Below are positions 34,226 through 43,175 of a stretch of 64,000 nucleotides of DNA, piece by piece (position 1 is the first letter of the stretch; the number at the start of each line of letters is the position of its first letter). Location: the NCBI GenBank assembly GCA_963761445.1, contig CAVXHV010000005.1, positions 5,394,001 to 5,458,000 of the forward strand. Direction: 5' to 3'. Under the pieces are notes generated by a model that saw only the letters and a list, made by a program, of their open reading frames with translations, made no database searches and was not told the DNA's origin. The DNA is from CAVXHV01 sp963761445 (lineage in GTDB: Bacteria > Planctomycetota > Planctomycetia > Isosphaerales > Isosphaeraceae). A program made the position numbers and the translations under genes.

Positions 34226-37200
34226 TCATCGACCCAGTACCGACTCGGCCTCAGCTCGGAAAGCGGCTAAATCGTTCGTAGAGTCATCGGGCAGATCCTT
34301 CTGTGCTCCCACCCAACGGACGGCTTGATCGAGATGGCTGCGTGCCTCCGCGTGGTGCCCAAACTGGTGGTGGGCCATGGCCAGGAAGAACCGGTCGACG
34401 GTCGCGATCTCACCTTGTCCCAGGGCGAGGCTCCGGTCCAGGACCGAGATCGCCTCGGCGTACTGCCCCGCGCGATACAGCGCCACACCCAGAGTATTGA
34501 GAAAGTTGTGTTCTCCGGGAGCCAGTGCGACGGCCCGCCGCGCCCACACGACGGCTCGCTCGGGATCGCGCCGGTTGAAGGGAGCGGTCGCGTCGATCCA
34601 GGCTCGAACGTTGAGGGTTTCCGGATTTTCTGGCAACATCGATCGAGCCTTCTCCCGATCCGCCCGGGATTGCTCGTGATCGCCCAGAGCTTCGCGGACG
34701 ATACCGCGGAGGTCGAATAGCGAGTCGTTGTTCGGATCTCTCGAGATGAGGGTGTCCAGCTCGGCCAGTGCCTCGCGGTGCCGGCCAAGCCCGATCAGTG
34801 CCTGCGCCAGGCGGTGGCGTGCTCGGTCCCGATCCGGTAGGGCGGCGAGAACACGGCGGAAATCGTCCGCGGCCAGGTCGGGCTTTGCCAGCGCCAGGGC
34901 GACCAGTCCGCGCTCGAATCGGGCTTCGTGATCGTCCGGCGCTCGTCCGAGCAGCCGGCTGAGCTCCGCCAGCGCGGCGGCCGGTTGGCCCGATTCCTGG
35001 TACGCCTCGCCCAGCAGCCAACAAGCGTCGAGATTGTCCGGACGAAGCCGGAGCAAATGGACGAGATCGGCGATCGCGTCGGGCCATTTCTTCTGCCCGT
35101 TGAACACCCAGCCGCGGTGAATGAGGGCTTCGGCATCGTCGGGTAGGGCGGCGAGCCGGCGGTTCATCTCGGCCAGTTCAGCCGCGCGCCGCGCCTTGGG
35201 CTCGAGAACTTCGCCGACCACTTTGATCGCCCTCACAGGCTGCACCTGTCCCACGGCGGCAGGCGCTTCCGGAGCCGTCCGATAGGGCGGAGCCTCCCAG
35301 TCCAGCTCGCGCTCCTTGAGCCGGCCACGTATCCGCCGGAGGTCCCAGACCAGCACGGTCTTCTGGTTCGTCCGCGCGATGAGCTTCGTACCGTCAGGGC
35401 TGAACACCAGCGGTGTCGGGCTCACCGGCTGCAAGGTCGAGAACCGTGCCAGCTCTCGTCCCGTCGCGGCATCCGCCAGCAAGACCTGATCGGGCGCGAT
35501 TCCCACGGCCATCAGCCGGCTGTCGCCGGTGAACGCCGGTCTGTAAAGGACGCCCCCGTTGCGCTCCGGGTCGATCCTTGGACCGGGCTCCCACGTCCCC
35601 ACACTCCAGAAGTGATAACTCAGGCCCGCATCGGAGGACGCCGTCGACACCAGCCTGCGACCGTCGGGGCTGAAGCCCACGAAGTAGGACTTGTCGCCGA
35701 TGGGTTCCTTCGGCGTCAAGATTCGCTCAAGCCGGCGCCGGCCGAGGTCCCAAACGTAAACGCCATCGACCTTCCAGCCGCCGACCGCCAGCCAGCGACC
35801 ATCCGCGCTGACGGCGACCGAAGTCATGCGGTGATTTTCCCCGCTGTCGAGCGATGTCGTCCGACTCCAGGCCGGGTGGGCATGGCTGGAATCGATGAGC
35901 AAGACTCGGGCGTTGGTATTGTCGATCAGTGCCAGCGTTCGACGATCCGGCAGCCAGCTTGAATAGGCCATATCCTTTGAACGGTTCGCCGATAACAACT
36001 CGGGCGGTCCGATCGTGAGCACCGCGGCCCCACTGGCGGGATCGGGCTGGATCGGCCAGCGATCCACACCCCACCGGCCGCTGGTGATGAGGCTTCCGCC
36101 GTCTGGGTGGAACAGCACGCTGTCGCTTTGACCGGACTTGAGATAAGCCAGCTCACGCCCGGTGTCGGACTCCCAGAGGTAGACGCCGTCTCCATGGGAG
36201 GTCGCGATCAGCCCGCCGTCGGGGCTCACATCTGCCGACGTCGCCCCGATGTTCATCGTCGCCTCGGAACGGTTGCCGAGCATGCCGGGGTGGAGCGTCC
36301 GACACTCCGCGGCCACGTCGATCTCCCAGACACCGACCTTGTTATCCACACGGAATGCCAGTCGGCGGTCGTCCGGCGAGAACGAGCCTCGTAGGCCACC
36401 CGGCGCCATCGCCAGTGACTCTCCAGAGACGCCGTCCCAGAGCCGGGTCGTCCCATCCCAGCTCGACGTCGCCAGCAGATAACCCGACTGCGCGAACCGG
36501 ATGGTCACGACCGGACCCGTATGGCCCTGAAGCATCGCAGTCAGGGCCCCGCGGCCGACGTCCCAGACGTAAACGTGCGTGTCTCCTGCGTGGCCGCCGA
36601 TTGCCAGTAACTGTCCGTCGGCGCTCCAGGCCATTCCGCCCTTGCCCACTTGTGACCTTTTCTCGAACAGCACGCGGCCCGACTCGAGGTCAAGGATCGC
36701 AACCCGCGGCGCTGCCCCCGTCGTCTCGTCCGGATCGTGGTTGAAAACGGCGAGTCGCCGGCTTTCGGGATCGAGCGCCAGGGCGTTCGCGCTGAACTCG
36801 AGCGGCAGCCGCCGGACGACCCGGCGCTCGGCGAGGTCCCAGATCGCGACGCCACCCTCGCTCGCGAGGAACACCAGGTGGCGGCCGTCGGCGTGGAACG
36901 AACCACCTCCCCGGCTCGTCAGGCTGCCGATCAGCTCCCGGCGTGCGAGGCTCCATATCTGCAGCAGGTCGCCACCGCCCCCACGCAGGACGAAGCTGGC
37001 CAGGAGCAGCTCGCCGTCCGGGCTGAATGCAGGAAAGGCGTGCCAGTAATCGGTCCGGTTTGGCCCCGGCAGACGAGCCAGTACGCGGTCGTCGTCCAGC
37101 CGCCGCACGTTGGTCTCGCCGGACCACTCGACCACGGCGTATCGCTCGAGCGCAGCATCGACGTTGACCTCTCTCCCGTTGCCGAAGTCCTGCTGCCGGC

Positions 37201-37477
37201 GCACGCGGAGGTCTGTCAGCCCCATGGCGGCAATAATGTGGTTGCGGATCGTGGGCAATCGCTCCCGTCCCTCGGGGTCGGCGCCCAGGACCTGTGCGGC
37301 CCGGTCGAGCCGGTCCAGGCTATCGAATCGGTGGCCCATCAGACCCGTGCGCTGCAGCGCGGCTCCCTCGGACTCGAGCGACTTGCCGAGGGCGATCCGG
37401 GCCTCGTGCTCGGCATGCTCGACCCGTGCCAGGCTCGCCTGGGACGTCCACGTCGCCACCGCGGAGACGATCACCAT
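34226..37477 (-). CDS. WD40 and TPR part of a split Ser/Thr kinase
   Basis: This 1083-residue frame is the C-terminal part of a kinase-WD40-TPR protein. Family sequence continues upstream of its first ATG as ERLWRWSKRNPGLAALNALA, leading into the membrane helix TLAVLMVIVSAVATW, so the break from the kinase lies near 37570. Residues about 100-720 form WD40-type blades (FSPDGRRLVSTASS, LLATSSWDGTTRLWDGVSGE). TPRs follow to the end (DAIADLVHLLRLRPDNLDAC, LVALALAKPDLAADDFRRVL, LNTLGVALYRAGQYAEAISV). Such proteins are membrane kinases with an extracytoplasmic or scaffold sensor domain. It converges with the giant LEPR-XLL gene. Confidence 0.8.
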   Translation of the reverse strand: MVIVSAVATWTSQASLARVEHAEHEARIALGKSLESEGAALQRTGLMGHRFDSLDRLDRAAQVLGADPEGRERLPTIRNHIIAAMGLTDLRVRRQQDFGNGREVNVDAALERYAVVEWSGETNVRRLDDDRVLARLPGPNRTDYWHAFPAFSPDGELLLASFVLRGGGGDLLQIWSLARRELIGSLTSRGGGSFHADGRHLVFLASEGGVAIWDLAERRVVRRLPLEFSANALALDPESRRLAVFNHDPDETTGAAPRVAILDLESGRVLFEKRSQVGKGGMAWSADGQLLAIGGHAGDTHVYVWDVGRGALTAMLQGHTGPVVTIRFAQSGYLLATSSWDGTTRLWDGVSGESLAMAPGGLRGSFSPDDRRLAFRVDNKVGVWEIDVAAECRTLHPGMLGNRSEATMNIGATSADVSPDGGLIATSHGDGVYLWESDTGRELAYLKSGQSDSVLFHPDGGSLITSGRWGVDRWPIQPDPASGAAVLTIGPPELLSANRSKDMAYSSWLPDRRTLALIDNTNARVLLIDSSHAHPAWSRTTSLDSGENHRMTSVAVSADGRWLAVGGWKVDGVYVWDLGRRRLERILTPKEPIGDKSYFVGFSPDGRRLVSTASSDAGLSYHFWSVGTWEPGPRIDPERNGGVLYRPAFTGDSRLMAVGIAPDQVLLADAATGRELARFSTLQPVSPTPLVFSPDGTKLIARTNQKTVLVWDLRRIRGRLKERELDWEAPPYRTAPEAPAAVGQVQPVRAIKVVGEVLEPKARRAAELAEMNRRLAALPDDAEALIHRGWVFNGQKKWPDAIADLVHLLRLRPDNLDACWLLGEAYQESGQPAAALAELSRLLGRAPDDHEARFERGLVALALAKPDLAADDFRRVLAALPDRDRARHRLAQALIGLGRHREALAELDTLISRDPNNDSLFDLRGIVREALGDHEQSRADREKARSMLPENPETLNVRAWIDATAPFNRRDPERAVVWARRAVALAPGEHNFLNTLGVALYRAGQYAEAISVLDRSLALGQGEIATVDRFFLAMAHHQFGHHAEARSHLDQAVRWVGAQKDLPDDSTNDLAAFRAEAESVLGR

Positions 37478-37506
37478 GAGAACTGCCAGGGTCGCGGCCA
37501 GGGCGT

Positions 37507-38619
37507 TCAGGGCGGCAAGGCCGGGGTTGCGCTTGCTCCACCGCCAGAGCCGCTCGGAGGCCAGGATGGGCGCGAGCGGATCGGCCGGCTCTCGAGATAT
37601 CGACGCAGCTCGTCGCCCAGCTCCGCCGCCGATGCAAAGCGATCCTTGGGGTCCTTGGCCAGGGCCTTCTGCGCCAGCGTCTCCAGATCCCGAGGAATGC
37701 GACGATCGTGTTGTCGCATTGGCGCCGGCGACTGGTGTGTGATCTGAGCAATGAGTTGTGCCTGGTCCCGCTCATCGAAGGCCGGCTTCAAGGTCAGGAG
37801 CTCGTACAGCGTCGCGCCCAGCGAATAGACGTCACCCCGCGCGTCGGTGACTCCCCGGAACCGCTCGGGAGCCATGAAGCGCAGGGTCCCGACCAGGTCC
37901 TGCGAGTGCGAGAGGTCGTCCCCCTCAATCAGCTTCGCCAGGCCGAAGTCGGTGACCCACACGTTTCCCTGGGCGTCGAGCAGAAGGTTGGATGGCTTGA
38001 TGTCGCGGTGGATCACTCGCTGGCGGTGCGCGTAGTCGAGTGCGTCGGCGATCTGGGCGCCCAGGCGGGCGACCTCGCGGAAGTAGACCGACTCGGGCTG
38101 ACCGATAATCGAGCTGCTGGCATGATCAGCTCCGCCGCCGGAGGTCGCGCCGTCGCTCGTCAAGTTTGCCGTCGATCCCAGCTCGACAGTAACGGCAGCC
38201 ATCGGTGCCTCGGCGAACCGGCCGGTCAGCAAGGCGCGGGAGATGGCCGTGGGCGGCTTCGCACTTGCGGCGGTCGCCGTCTCCACCGCTGCACCGATCG
38301 TCTCGGCCCCGGCGTCGCGGATCGATACGGACCGGAGGCGGCGAACGTCCTCGAGCACCCGGTCCAGCCCGACGCCGGCGATGTATTGCATCGCGTAATA
38401 GAACACGCCGTCCTGCTGCCCGTAGTCGAAGACCGGCACGATGTTCGTGTGATGCAGCTTCGCCGCCGACCGCGCCTCGGTCTGGAATCGCCGTACGTAG
38501 TCGCGATCGCCGCGAAACCGCGGATGCATCACCTTGAGCGCCATCCGGCTCTTGAGCGATTCGTGCTCGGCCTCATACACGATCCCCATCCCACCAGCGC
38601 CGATGCGGCGAAGCAGCAC
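37507..38619 (-). CDS. Ser/Thr kinase catalytic domain of the split kinase-WD40-TPR protein
   Basis: Kinase motifs are complete: FVLLRRIGAGGMGIVYEAEH (the first residues lie upstream of the nominal start), SRMALKVMHP, RVIHRDIKPSNLLLD, VTDFGLAKLIEG, RFMAPERFRG and GDVYSLGATLYELLTLKPAF. An unusual 90-residue insert (LRSVSIRDAGAETIGAAVET ... GGADHASSSIIGQPESVYF) lies between the N- and C-lobes. The frame derails after LESRPIRSRP at about 37570 and ends PALPP. The lobe order and HRD/DFG residues suggest an active enzyme if both shifts are repaired. Confidence 0.8.
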   Translation of the reverse strand: MLLRRIGAGGMGIVYEAEHESLKSRMALKVMHPRFRGDRDYVRRFQTEARSAAKLHHTNIVPVFDYGQQDGVFYYAMQYIAGVGLDRVLEDVRRLRSVSIRDAGAETIGAAVETATAASAKPPTAISRALLTGRFAEAPMAAVTVELGSTANLTSDGATSGGGADHASSSIIGQPESVYFREVARLGAQIADALDYAHRQRVIHRDIKPSNLLLDAQGNVWVTDFGLAKLIEGDDLSHSQDLVGTLRFMAPERFRGVTDARGDVYSLGATLYELLTLKPAFDERDQAQLIAQITHQSPAPMRQHDRRIPRDLETLAQKALAKDPKDRFASAAELGDELRRYLESRPIRSRPSWPPSGSGGGASATPALPP

Positions 38620-38870
38620 GAACTCACCCAGACGGCGCGGCTCGGGGCGCCTGATCCGATTGGCCCCACATCGAGGCCGGGCCCGTGGCTCTTCGCCCCG
38701 ATCTCCTCCAGGACAACCAGAGCGGGAAAGACCGCGCGAATCCGTTCCGCCAGATCGGGATGCTTGGCGGTGTATTCGCTGAGCGACGGACGCTCGCCCC
38801 GGCGGTATCGCTCGAGAAAGGCGTCGGCCAGATCGTCGATCGGATCGAATTCACAGGAAGGCTCGCTCAT
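38529..38870 (-). CDS. N-terminal segment of the split kinase-WD40-TPR protein
   Basis: The frame starts MSEPSCEFDPIDDLADAFLE at an ATG overlapping the sigma-factor stop (ATGA). It continues RYRRGERPSLSEYTAKHPDL, AERIRAVFPALVVLEEIGA: the standard N-terminal leader of planctomycete kinases. It is genuine to about residue 77 (IGSGAPSR); then homology moves one frame to RLGEFVLLRRIGAGG at about 38640. The remaining 35 residues of this frame are spurious. Confidence 0.7.
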   Translation of the reverse strand: MSEPSCEFDPIDDLADAFLERYRRGERPSLSEYTAKHPDLAERIRAVFPALVVLEEIGAKSHGPGLDVGPIGSGAPSRAVWVSSCCFAASALVGWGSCMRPSTNRSRAGWRSR

Positions 38871-39511
38871 GGCTCGAGCTCTCCCAGTCCACCCGGCGAG
38901 TGCCCCAGAATCCGTTTAAGCCGTTCCAGCGCCCGGATGTACCGCTTGCCCGCGGCCCCCTCGGAAACTCCCAGCACTTGCGCAATCTCCGCGCGGCTCA
39001 ATTGCTCGAAGTGGCGCAAGGCCAGCACCTCGCGATCGAGCGGGTCCATGTTGTTGAGCCCCTCCTGCACGCGAATCCTGAGCTCGGCACGGACCGCCGC
39101 CTCGCTGGGTCGCGTGTCATGACCCAGAAGCCCCGCGGCCAGCGCCGCCGAGGACGCTTCCGGCAACGGCCTCCGGAACAGGCCCACCTCCTGGCCGGCG
39201 GCGCGCATCTGGACACCCAGATGATGCCGGTGCAGCGTCACCAGCTTCTGGCCAGTGAGGAACCGGAGCCACAAAAAGAACGGCATCGGCGGATCGACCA
39301 GATACTCAGTCAATCGAGCTGATGCTTCCAGGTACGTTTCCTGGATCACGTCCGACGCGTCGATCCGCCCCTGCAACCGCCGATCCATCCGCAGCGCAAC
39401 CATGCGCCGGAGCCGATCTCCGTGCCGTGTGAGCAGCGCCCCCAGAGCCCGCGGATCACCCCGCGCCGCCTCCTCGAGCAAGTGGTTGGTCGCATCCGAG
39501 TTGCTGCTCAT
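38867..39511 (-). CDS. ECF-type RNA polymerase sigma factor
   Basis: This 214-residue protein starts MSSNSDATNHLLEEAARGDP. Region 2: DRLRRMVALRMDRRLQGRID, SDVIQETYLEASARL and PFFLWLRFLTGQKLVTLHRH. Region 4: MDPLDREVLALRHFEQLSRA, EIAQVLGVSEGAAGKRYIRA. It belongs to the planctomycete ECF group encoded with Ser/Thr kinases; the ATGA overlap with the kinase gene confirms an operon. Upstream it shares a control region with the divergent sigma gene at 39958. Confidence 0.87.
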   Translation of the reverse strand: MSSNSDATNHLLEEAARGDPRALGALLTRHGDRLRRMVALRMDRRLQGRIDASDVIQETYLEASARLTEYLVDPPMPFFLWLRFLTGQKLVTLHRHHLGVQMRAAGQEVGLFRRPLPEASSAALAAGLLGHDTRPSEAAVRAELRIRVQEGLNNMDPLDREVLALRHFEQLSRAEIAQVLGVSEGAAGKRYIRALERLKRILGHSPGGLGELEP

Positions 39512-39751
39512 GGAAAACACCGTGCCGAGGGCGGTTAACACCGCAACCAAGGGCCCGCGCATCCGAGGCCGACAGGTAAGATCGCGCACGAACCCCTCAA
39601 AGAGTAAACCGCGCAAGAGGACCAAGATAGGACAGGATCATCGAAAGTTCTTATGACTCACTCACGCATCATATCGAAAAAATTCGCAAATTTTTACAGA
39701 TTCGGAACTTTTTATTGTACCGTGGGGGACAGGTCGCGCGGTTAAAGGCAT
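39512..39751. promoter_or_regulatory. AT-rich divergent control region between two ECF sigma genes
   Basis: 39655-39720 is strikingly AT-rich for this genome (aaaaaattcgcaaattttta, then gaactttttattgtacc). It is followed by ggtcgcgcggttaaaggc (39733-39750). A very similar arrangement, with acgtcgcgtgattagag, occurs at 44640-44743 before a LEPR-XLL gene. The core ycgcgygrttrrag also fits a third site at about 56684. It is probably a promoter or activator-binding region. Confidence 0.35.
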
Positions 39752-39958
39752 ATGGACGCCCAGCAGACGTCTCACAAAACGGGCGTGCCGGGCGGTAGGT
39801 CGACGCGTCAATCGCTCAGTAAGTGCACGTTGATTGGCGCCCGATCGCTGGTTGGTCATCCGCTGTTCGGCGATGATGTCCAACAGGTGCTCGACCGAGT
39901 GACGTCCGTTGCGTCGCTCGCCGCGAATCTACGCGATTTCGAGCGCGAAGGAATCTGA
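39752..39958 (+). CDS. Small upstream open frame, hypothetical
   Basis: This 68-residue frame reads MDAQQTSHKTGVPGGRSTRQ, then VQQVLDRVTSVASLAANLRD and ends FEREGI. Its TGA overlaps the next ATG (TGATG), which could couple translation of the ECF sigma factor. No family was recognised; it may be a leader peptide or simply non-coding. Confidence 0.3.
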   Translation: MDAQQTSHKTGVPGGRSTRQSLSKCTLIGARSLVGHPLFGDDVQQVLDRVTSVASLAANLRDFEREGI

Positions 39959-40533
39959 TGAGCGACGTGACTCGAATCCTGACGGCCATCGAGCAAGGCG
40001 ATCCCCAGACCGCCGAACAGCTTTTGCCATTCGTCTACGACGAGCTGCGCAAGCTCGCCGCTCGGAGGCTGAAGCAAGAGAAGCCCGGGCAGACGCTCCA
40101 GGCCACCGCGCTGGTCCACGAGGCGTATCTCCGGCTGGTCCACGCGGCCAAAATCCAGCTTTGGGACAGCCGGGGCCATTTCTTTGCGGCGGCGGCCGAA
40201 GCGATGCGGCGGATTCTCCTCAATCGCGCGCGCGACAAGAAACGTGACAAGAGAGGCGGCGACCGCCTGCGCGTCGATCTCGACCACATCGAAGTCGCCC
40301 TGGACACCGGTGACGAACAACTGATTGCCCTCGATGATGCGCTCACCCAGTTTGCCGAGGAGGATCCCGACGCCGCCCGGCTTGTGAACCTGCGCTTCTT
40401 CGCGGGGCTCACCCTGCGCGATGCCGCCGTCTGCCTCGGGCTTTCTCAGCGGACTGCAGAGCGTCAATGGTCCTATGCTCGCGCCTGGCTTTATGCCCGT
40501 CTCAGTCACGACGCCGGCCCGAGCGCGGATTGA
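39958..40533 (+). CDS. ECF-type sigma factor (TIGR02999-like)
   Basis: This complete 191-residue member starts MSDVTRILTAIEQGDPQTAE. Region 2: LLPFVYDELRKLAARRL, ALVHEAYLRLVHA, GHFFAAAAEAMRRILLNRAR. Region 4: LVNLRFFAGLTLRDAAVCLG, LSQRTAERQWSYARAWLYAR. This planctomycete ECF group is usually encoded immediately before a large Ser/Thr kinase, as here (next gene 75 bp downstream). Two further members occur in the window, one truncated (21823) and one cut by the window edge (63455). Confidence 0.9.
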   Translation: MSDVTRILTAIEQGDPQTAEQLLPFVYDELRKLAARRLKQEKPGQTLQATALVHEAYLRLVHAAKIQLWDSRGHFFAAAAEAMRRILLNRARDKKRDKRGGDRLRVDLDHIEVALDTGDEQLIALDDALTQFAEEDPDAARLVNLRFFAGLTLRDAAVCLGLSQRTAERQWSYARAWLYARLSHDAGPSAD

Positions 40534-40607
40534 AGCTCCGTGTGTCGCTTTGGCGGGTTTCGCCGGAAACGGGGCATTGAGTAACGGCACATCAGCGGGG
40601 ACCGTCT

Positions 40608-43175
40608 ATGACTGATACAAAAGCCGATGCGAAGTTGATCTTTCTTGAGGCCCTGGAATGCGCAGGCGGCGACGAGCTCAGGCGCTTTCTCGAAAAAGTA
40701 TGTGGGGCTGACCGGAGCTTGCGCGGGCGTGTCGAAGAGCTGCTGCGGGCTCATCAGGACGCGGGCGCTTTCCTGGGCGGGGCCGGGCAGCAAGAGGCCA
40801 CGCTCGATCAACCGATTGTAGAACGTCCCGGCACGATCATCGGCCCCTACAAACTGCTGGAACAGATCGGCGAGGGGGGCTTCGGCCTGGTGTTCATGGC
40901 CGAGCAGCAGCAGCCGGTCCGCCGCAACGTGGCGCTCAAGATCCTCAAGCCGGGCATGGACACCCGCCAGGTGATCGCCCGCTTCGAGGCCGAGCGCCAG
41001 GCGCTGGCACTCATGGACCATCCCAACATCGCCAGGGTGCTCGATGCCGGTGAGACCGGCTCGGGCCGCCCTCACTTCGTGATGGAGCTGGTCAAGGGCG
41101 TGCCGATCACCGGCTACTGCGATCAGAACCGCCTGACCACGCGAGAGCGGCTGGTGCTCTTCACCCACGTCTGCCATGCGGTGCAGCACGCGCACCACAA
41201 GGGCATCATTCACCGGGACTTGAAGCCCTCGAACGTCATGGTGACGCTGCACGACGAGGTGCCGGTCGTGAAGGTGATCGATTTCGGCATCGCCAAGGCG
41301 CTGGGGCAGCAGCTCACGGACAAGACGCTCTTCACCGGCTTCGCGCAGATGGTCGGCACGCCTATGTACATGAGCCCCGAGCAGGCCCAGTTCAGCGGCC
41401 TGGACATCGACACGCGCAGCGATATCTACTCGCTGGGCGTGCTCCTGTACGAGCTGCTCGCCGGGGTCACGCCCTTCGACACGGAGCGGATGCGCACGGC
41501 GGGCTACGACGAAATGCGGCGGATCATCCGCGAAGAGGATCCGCCCAGTCCGAGCACTCGTTTGAGCGCGCTGCGCCACGCAGCGGTGACGGTCTCGGCC
41601 GAGCGGCTGGGCGATCCCAAACGGCTCTGCCGGCTCTTGCGTGGCGAGCTGGACTGGATCGTCATGAAGGCGCTCGAGAAGGACCGCACGCGGCGCTACG
41701 AGACGGCCAACGAGCTGGCTCGGGATGTCGATCGCTACTTGCACGACCTTCCGGTGGCTGCTTGCCCGCCATCGAGCTGGTATCGCTTCTGCAAGTTCAC
41801 GCGGCGGCACAAGGCCGGGCTCTGGGCCACGGCGGCGGCCGCCCTGGCGTTGCTGCTGGCCGGCACCGGCGTGAGCTGGACGCTCCGTGACCAGGCAGCG
41901 CGTCGCAGAGAGCTGTCCAATCGCAGGGCCGAGACGGAACAAACCGTGAGCGCGGTCCTGTTGAAGACGGCGCAGTTCCGCAACCAGGCCGCCGAGGCGC
42001 CGAGCGCGACCAGCCAGGAGGCGGACGCCGCGCTGGCGCTGTGGCGCCAGGCGGAAGCATCGCTGGCCCAGGCCGAGACCGCTTTGAGGACTGGAACGGC
42101 CGACGACCGTCTCCGCGAGCGGGTGCTGGACTTGCGGTGGCGAATTGGCCAAGAGCGCGAGCAGGCGCAACGGACAGCAAAGCTGTTGCGCGACCTGGAT
42201 GACGCACGCATGACGCAATCGAGCTGGATCGAAAACCATTTCGACCACGCCGGCGCGGTCACGAGGTATGCCGCGGCCTGCGCGGCCTACGGTTTGGAGG
42301 TGACGCCGGGACGAACCGAAGAGCTGGCGCGGCGCATCCGCGCGGAACAACCCGCCATCCGTGAGGCCCTGATCGTGGCACTTGACGAATGGCACGACAG
42401 CACCACTGAGGCGCGGGAATTGGAGCCGGCGAACTTGGTGATGGCAATCGCGACGGCGGCAGATGACGATCCGTGGCGACAGCAGCTTCGCGTCGCGGCC
42501 ATTGCCGGGGACTCCACTGCCCTCTTGGCCTTGAGCGCCCAAGCACGCCGGCTGTCCCTGCCACCTTCCCGTCTCTCGCAACTGGCCGCGCGCCTCGTTC
42601 TGCAAGGCAACCGCGACGAAGCGCTGGCGCTCTTGCGCTCGGCGCGCAGCCGTCACCTGACGGATTTTTGGATTCATTTTGTTCTGGGAAATGTCCTGGG
42701 TGAGGTCAAGGATCAATCCCCGGCGATCCTGGAAGAAGCGATCGGCTGTTATCGAACAGCCTTGGCGCTACGTCCGGCGGCCAGCGCCGCCCACAACAAC
42801 CTCGGCGCCGCACTGAAGGATAACAACCAGTTGGACGAGGCCATCGAAGAATACAAGAAGGCCATTGACCTCGAACCCACGCACGCCCTCGCCCATAACA
42901 ACCTCGGCGCCGTACTGTATGCCAGGAACCAGCGGGACGAGGCCGTGGGCGAATACCGCAAGGCCATTGACCTCGACCCCAATGTCGCATTGGCCCACAG
43001 CAACCTCGGCATCGCTCTCGCGGCCAGGAACCAGTGGAACGACGCCATGGCCGAGTACCGCAAGGCCATTGACCTCGACCCCGACGTACGCGCCGGCCCA
43101 CTTCAACCTCGGCAAGGCACTGCAGGCCAGGAACCAGTGGAACGAGGCCATCACCGAACACCGCAAGGCCATTGA
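40608..43175 (+). CDS. Ser/Thr protein kinase with TPR tail, N-terminal part (frameshifted in the TPRs)
   Basis: The protein starts MTDTKADAKLIFLEALECAG. Kinase domain about 78-380: LEQIGEGGFGLVFMAEQ, NVALKILKPGMD, KGIIHRDLKPSNVMV, VKVIDFGIAKALG, TPMYMSPEQAQ and RSDIYSLGVLLYELLAGVTP. A membrane helix (LWATAAAALALLLAGTGVSW, about 403-422) separates it from a coiled-coil segment and TPRs of 34 residues. In the third TPR, at about 43085 (AIDLDPDVR), one base is missing and the frame runs into GPLQPRQGTAG to a stop. Homology continues in the next entry to 44481. It is cotranscribed with the sigma factor at 39958. Confidence 0.85.
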   Translation: MTDTKADAKLIFLEALECAGGDELRRFLEKVCGADRSLRGRVEELLRAHQDAGAFLGGAGQQEATLDQPIVERPGTIIGPYKLLEQIGEGGFGLVFMAEQQQPVRRNVALKILKPGMDTRQVIARFEAERQALALMDHPNIARVLDAGETGSGRPHFVMELVKGVPITGYCDQNRLTTRERLVLFTHVCHAVQHAHHKGIIHRDLKPSNVMVTLHDEVPVVKVIDFGIAKALGQQLTDKTLFTGFAQMVGTPMYMSPEQAQFSGLDIDTRSDIYSLGVLLYELLAGVTPFDTERMRTAGYDEMRRIIREEDPPSPSTRLSALRHAAVTVSAERLGDPKRLCRLLRGELDWIVMKALEKDRTRRYETANELARDVDRYLHDLPVAACPPSSWYRFCKFTRRHKAGLWATAAAALALLLAGTGVSWTLRDQAARRRELSNRRAETEQTVSAVLLKTAQFRNQAAEAPSATSQEADAALALWRQAEASLAQAETALRTGTADDRLRERVLDLRWRIGQEREQAQRTAKLLRDLDDARMTQSSWIENHFDHAGAVTRYAAACAAYGLEVTPGRTEELARRIRAEQPAIREALIVALDEWHDSTTEARELEPANLVMAIATAADDDPWRQQLRVAAIAGDSTALLALSAQARRLSLPPSRLSQLAARLVLQGNRDEALALLRSARSRHLTDFWIHFVLGNVLGEVKDQSPAILEEAIGCYRTALALRPAASAAHNNLGAALKDNNQLDEAIEEYKKAIDLEPTHALAHNNLGAVLYARNQRDEAVGEYRKAIDLDPNVALAHSNLGIALAARNQWNDAMAEYRKAIDLDPDVRAGPLQPRQGTAGQEPVERGHHRTPQGH

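Noticed and set aside
40506..42716. 736-codon minus-strand frame opposite the kinase-TPR gene
   Set aside because: The plus strand encodes a complete kinase with all catalytic motifs; the antisense frame is an artefact of high GC.
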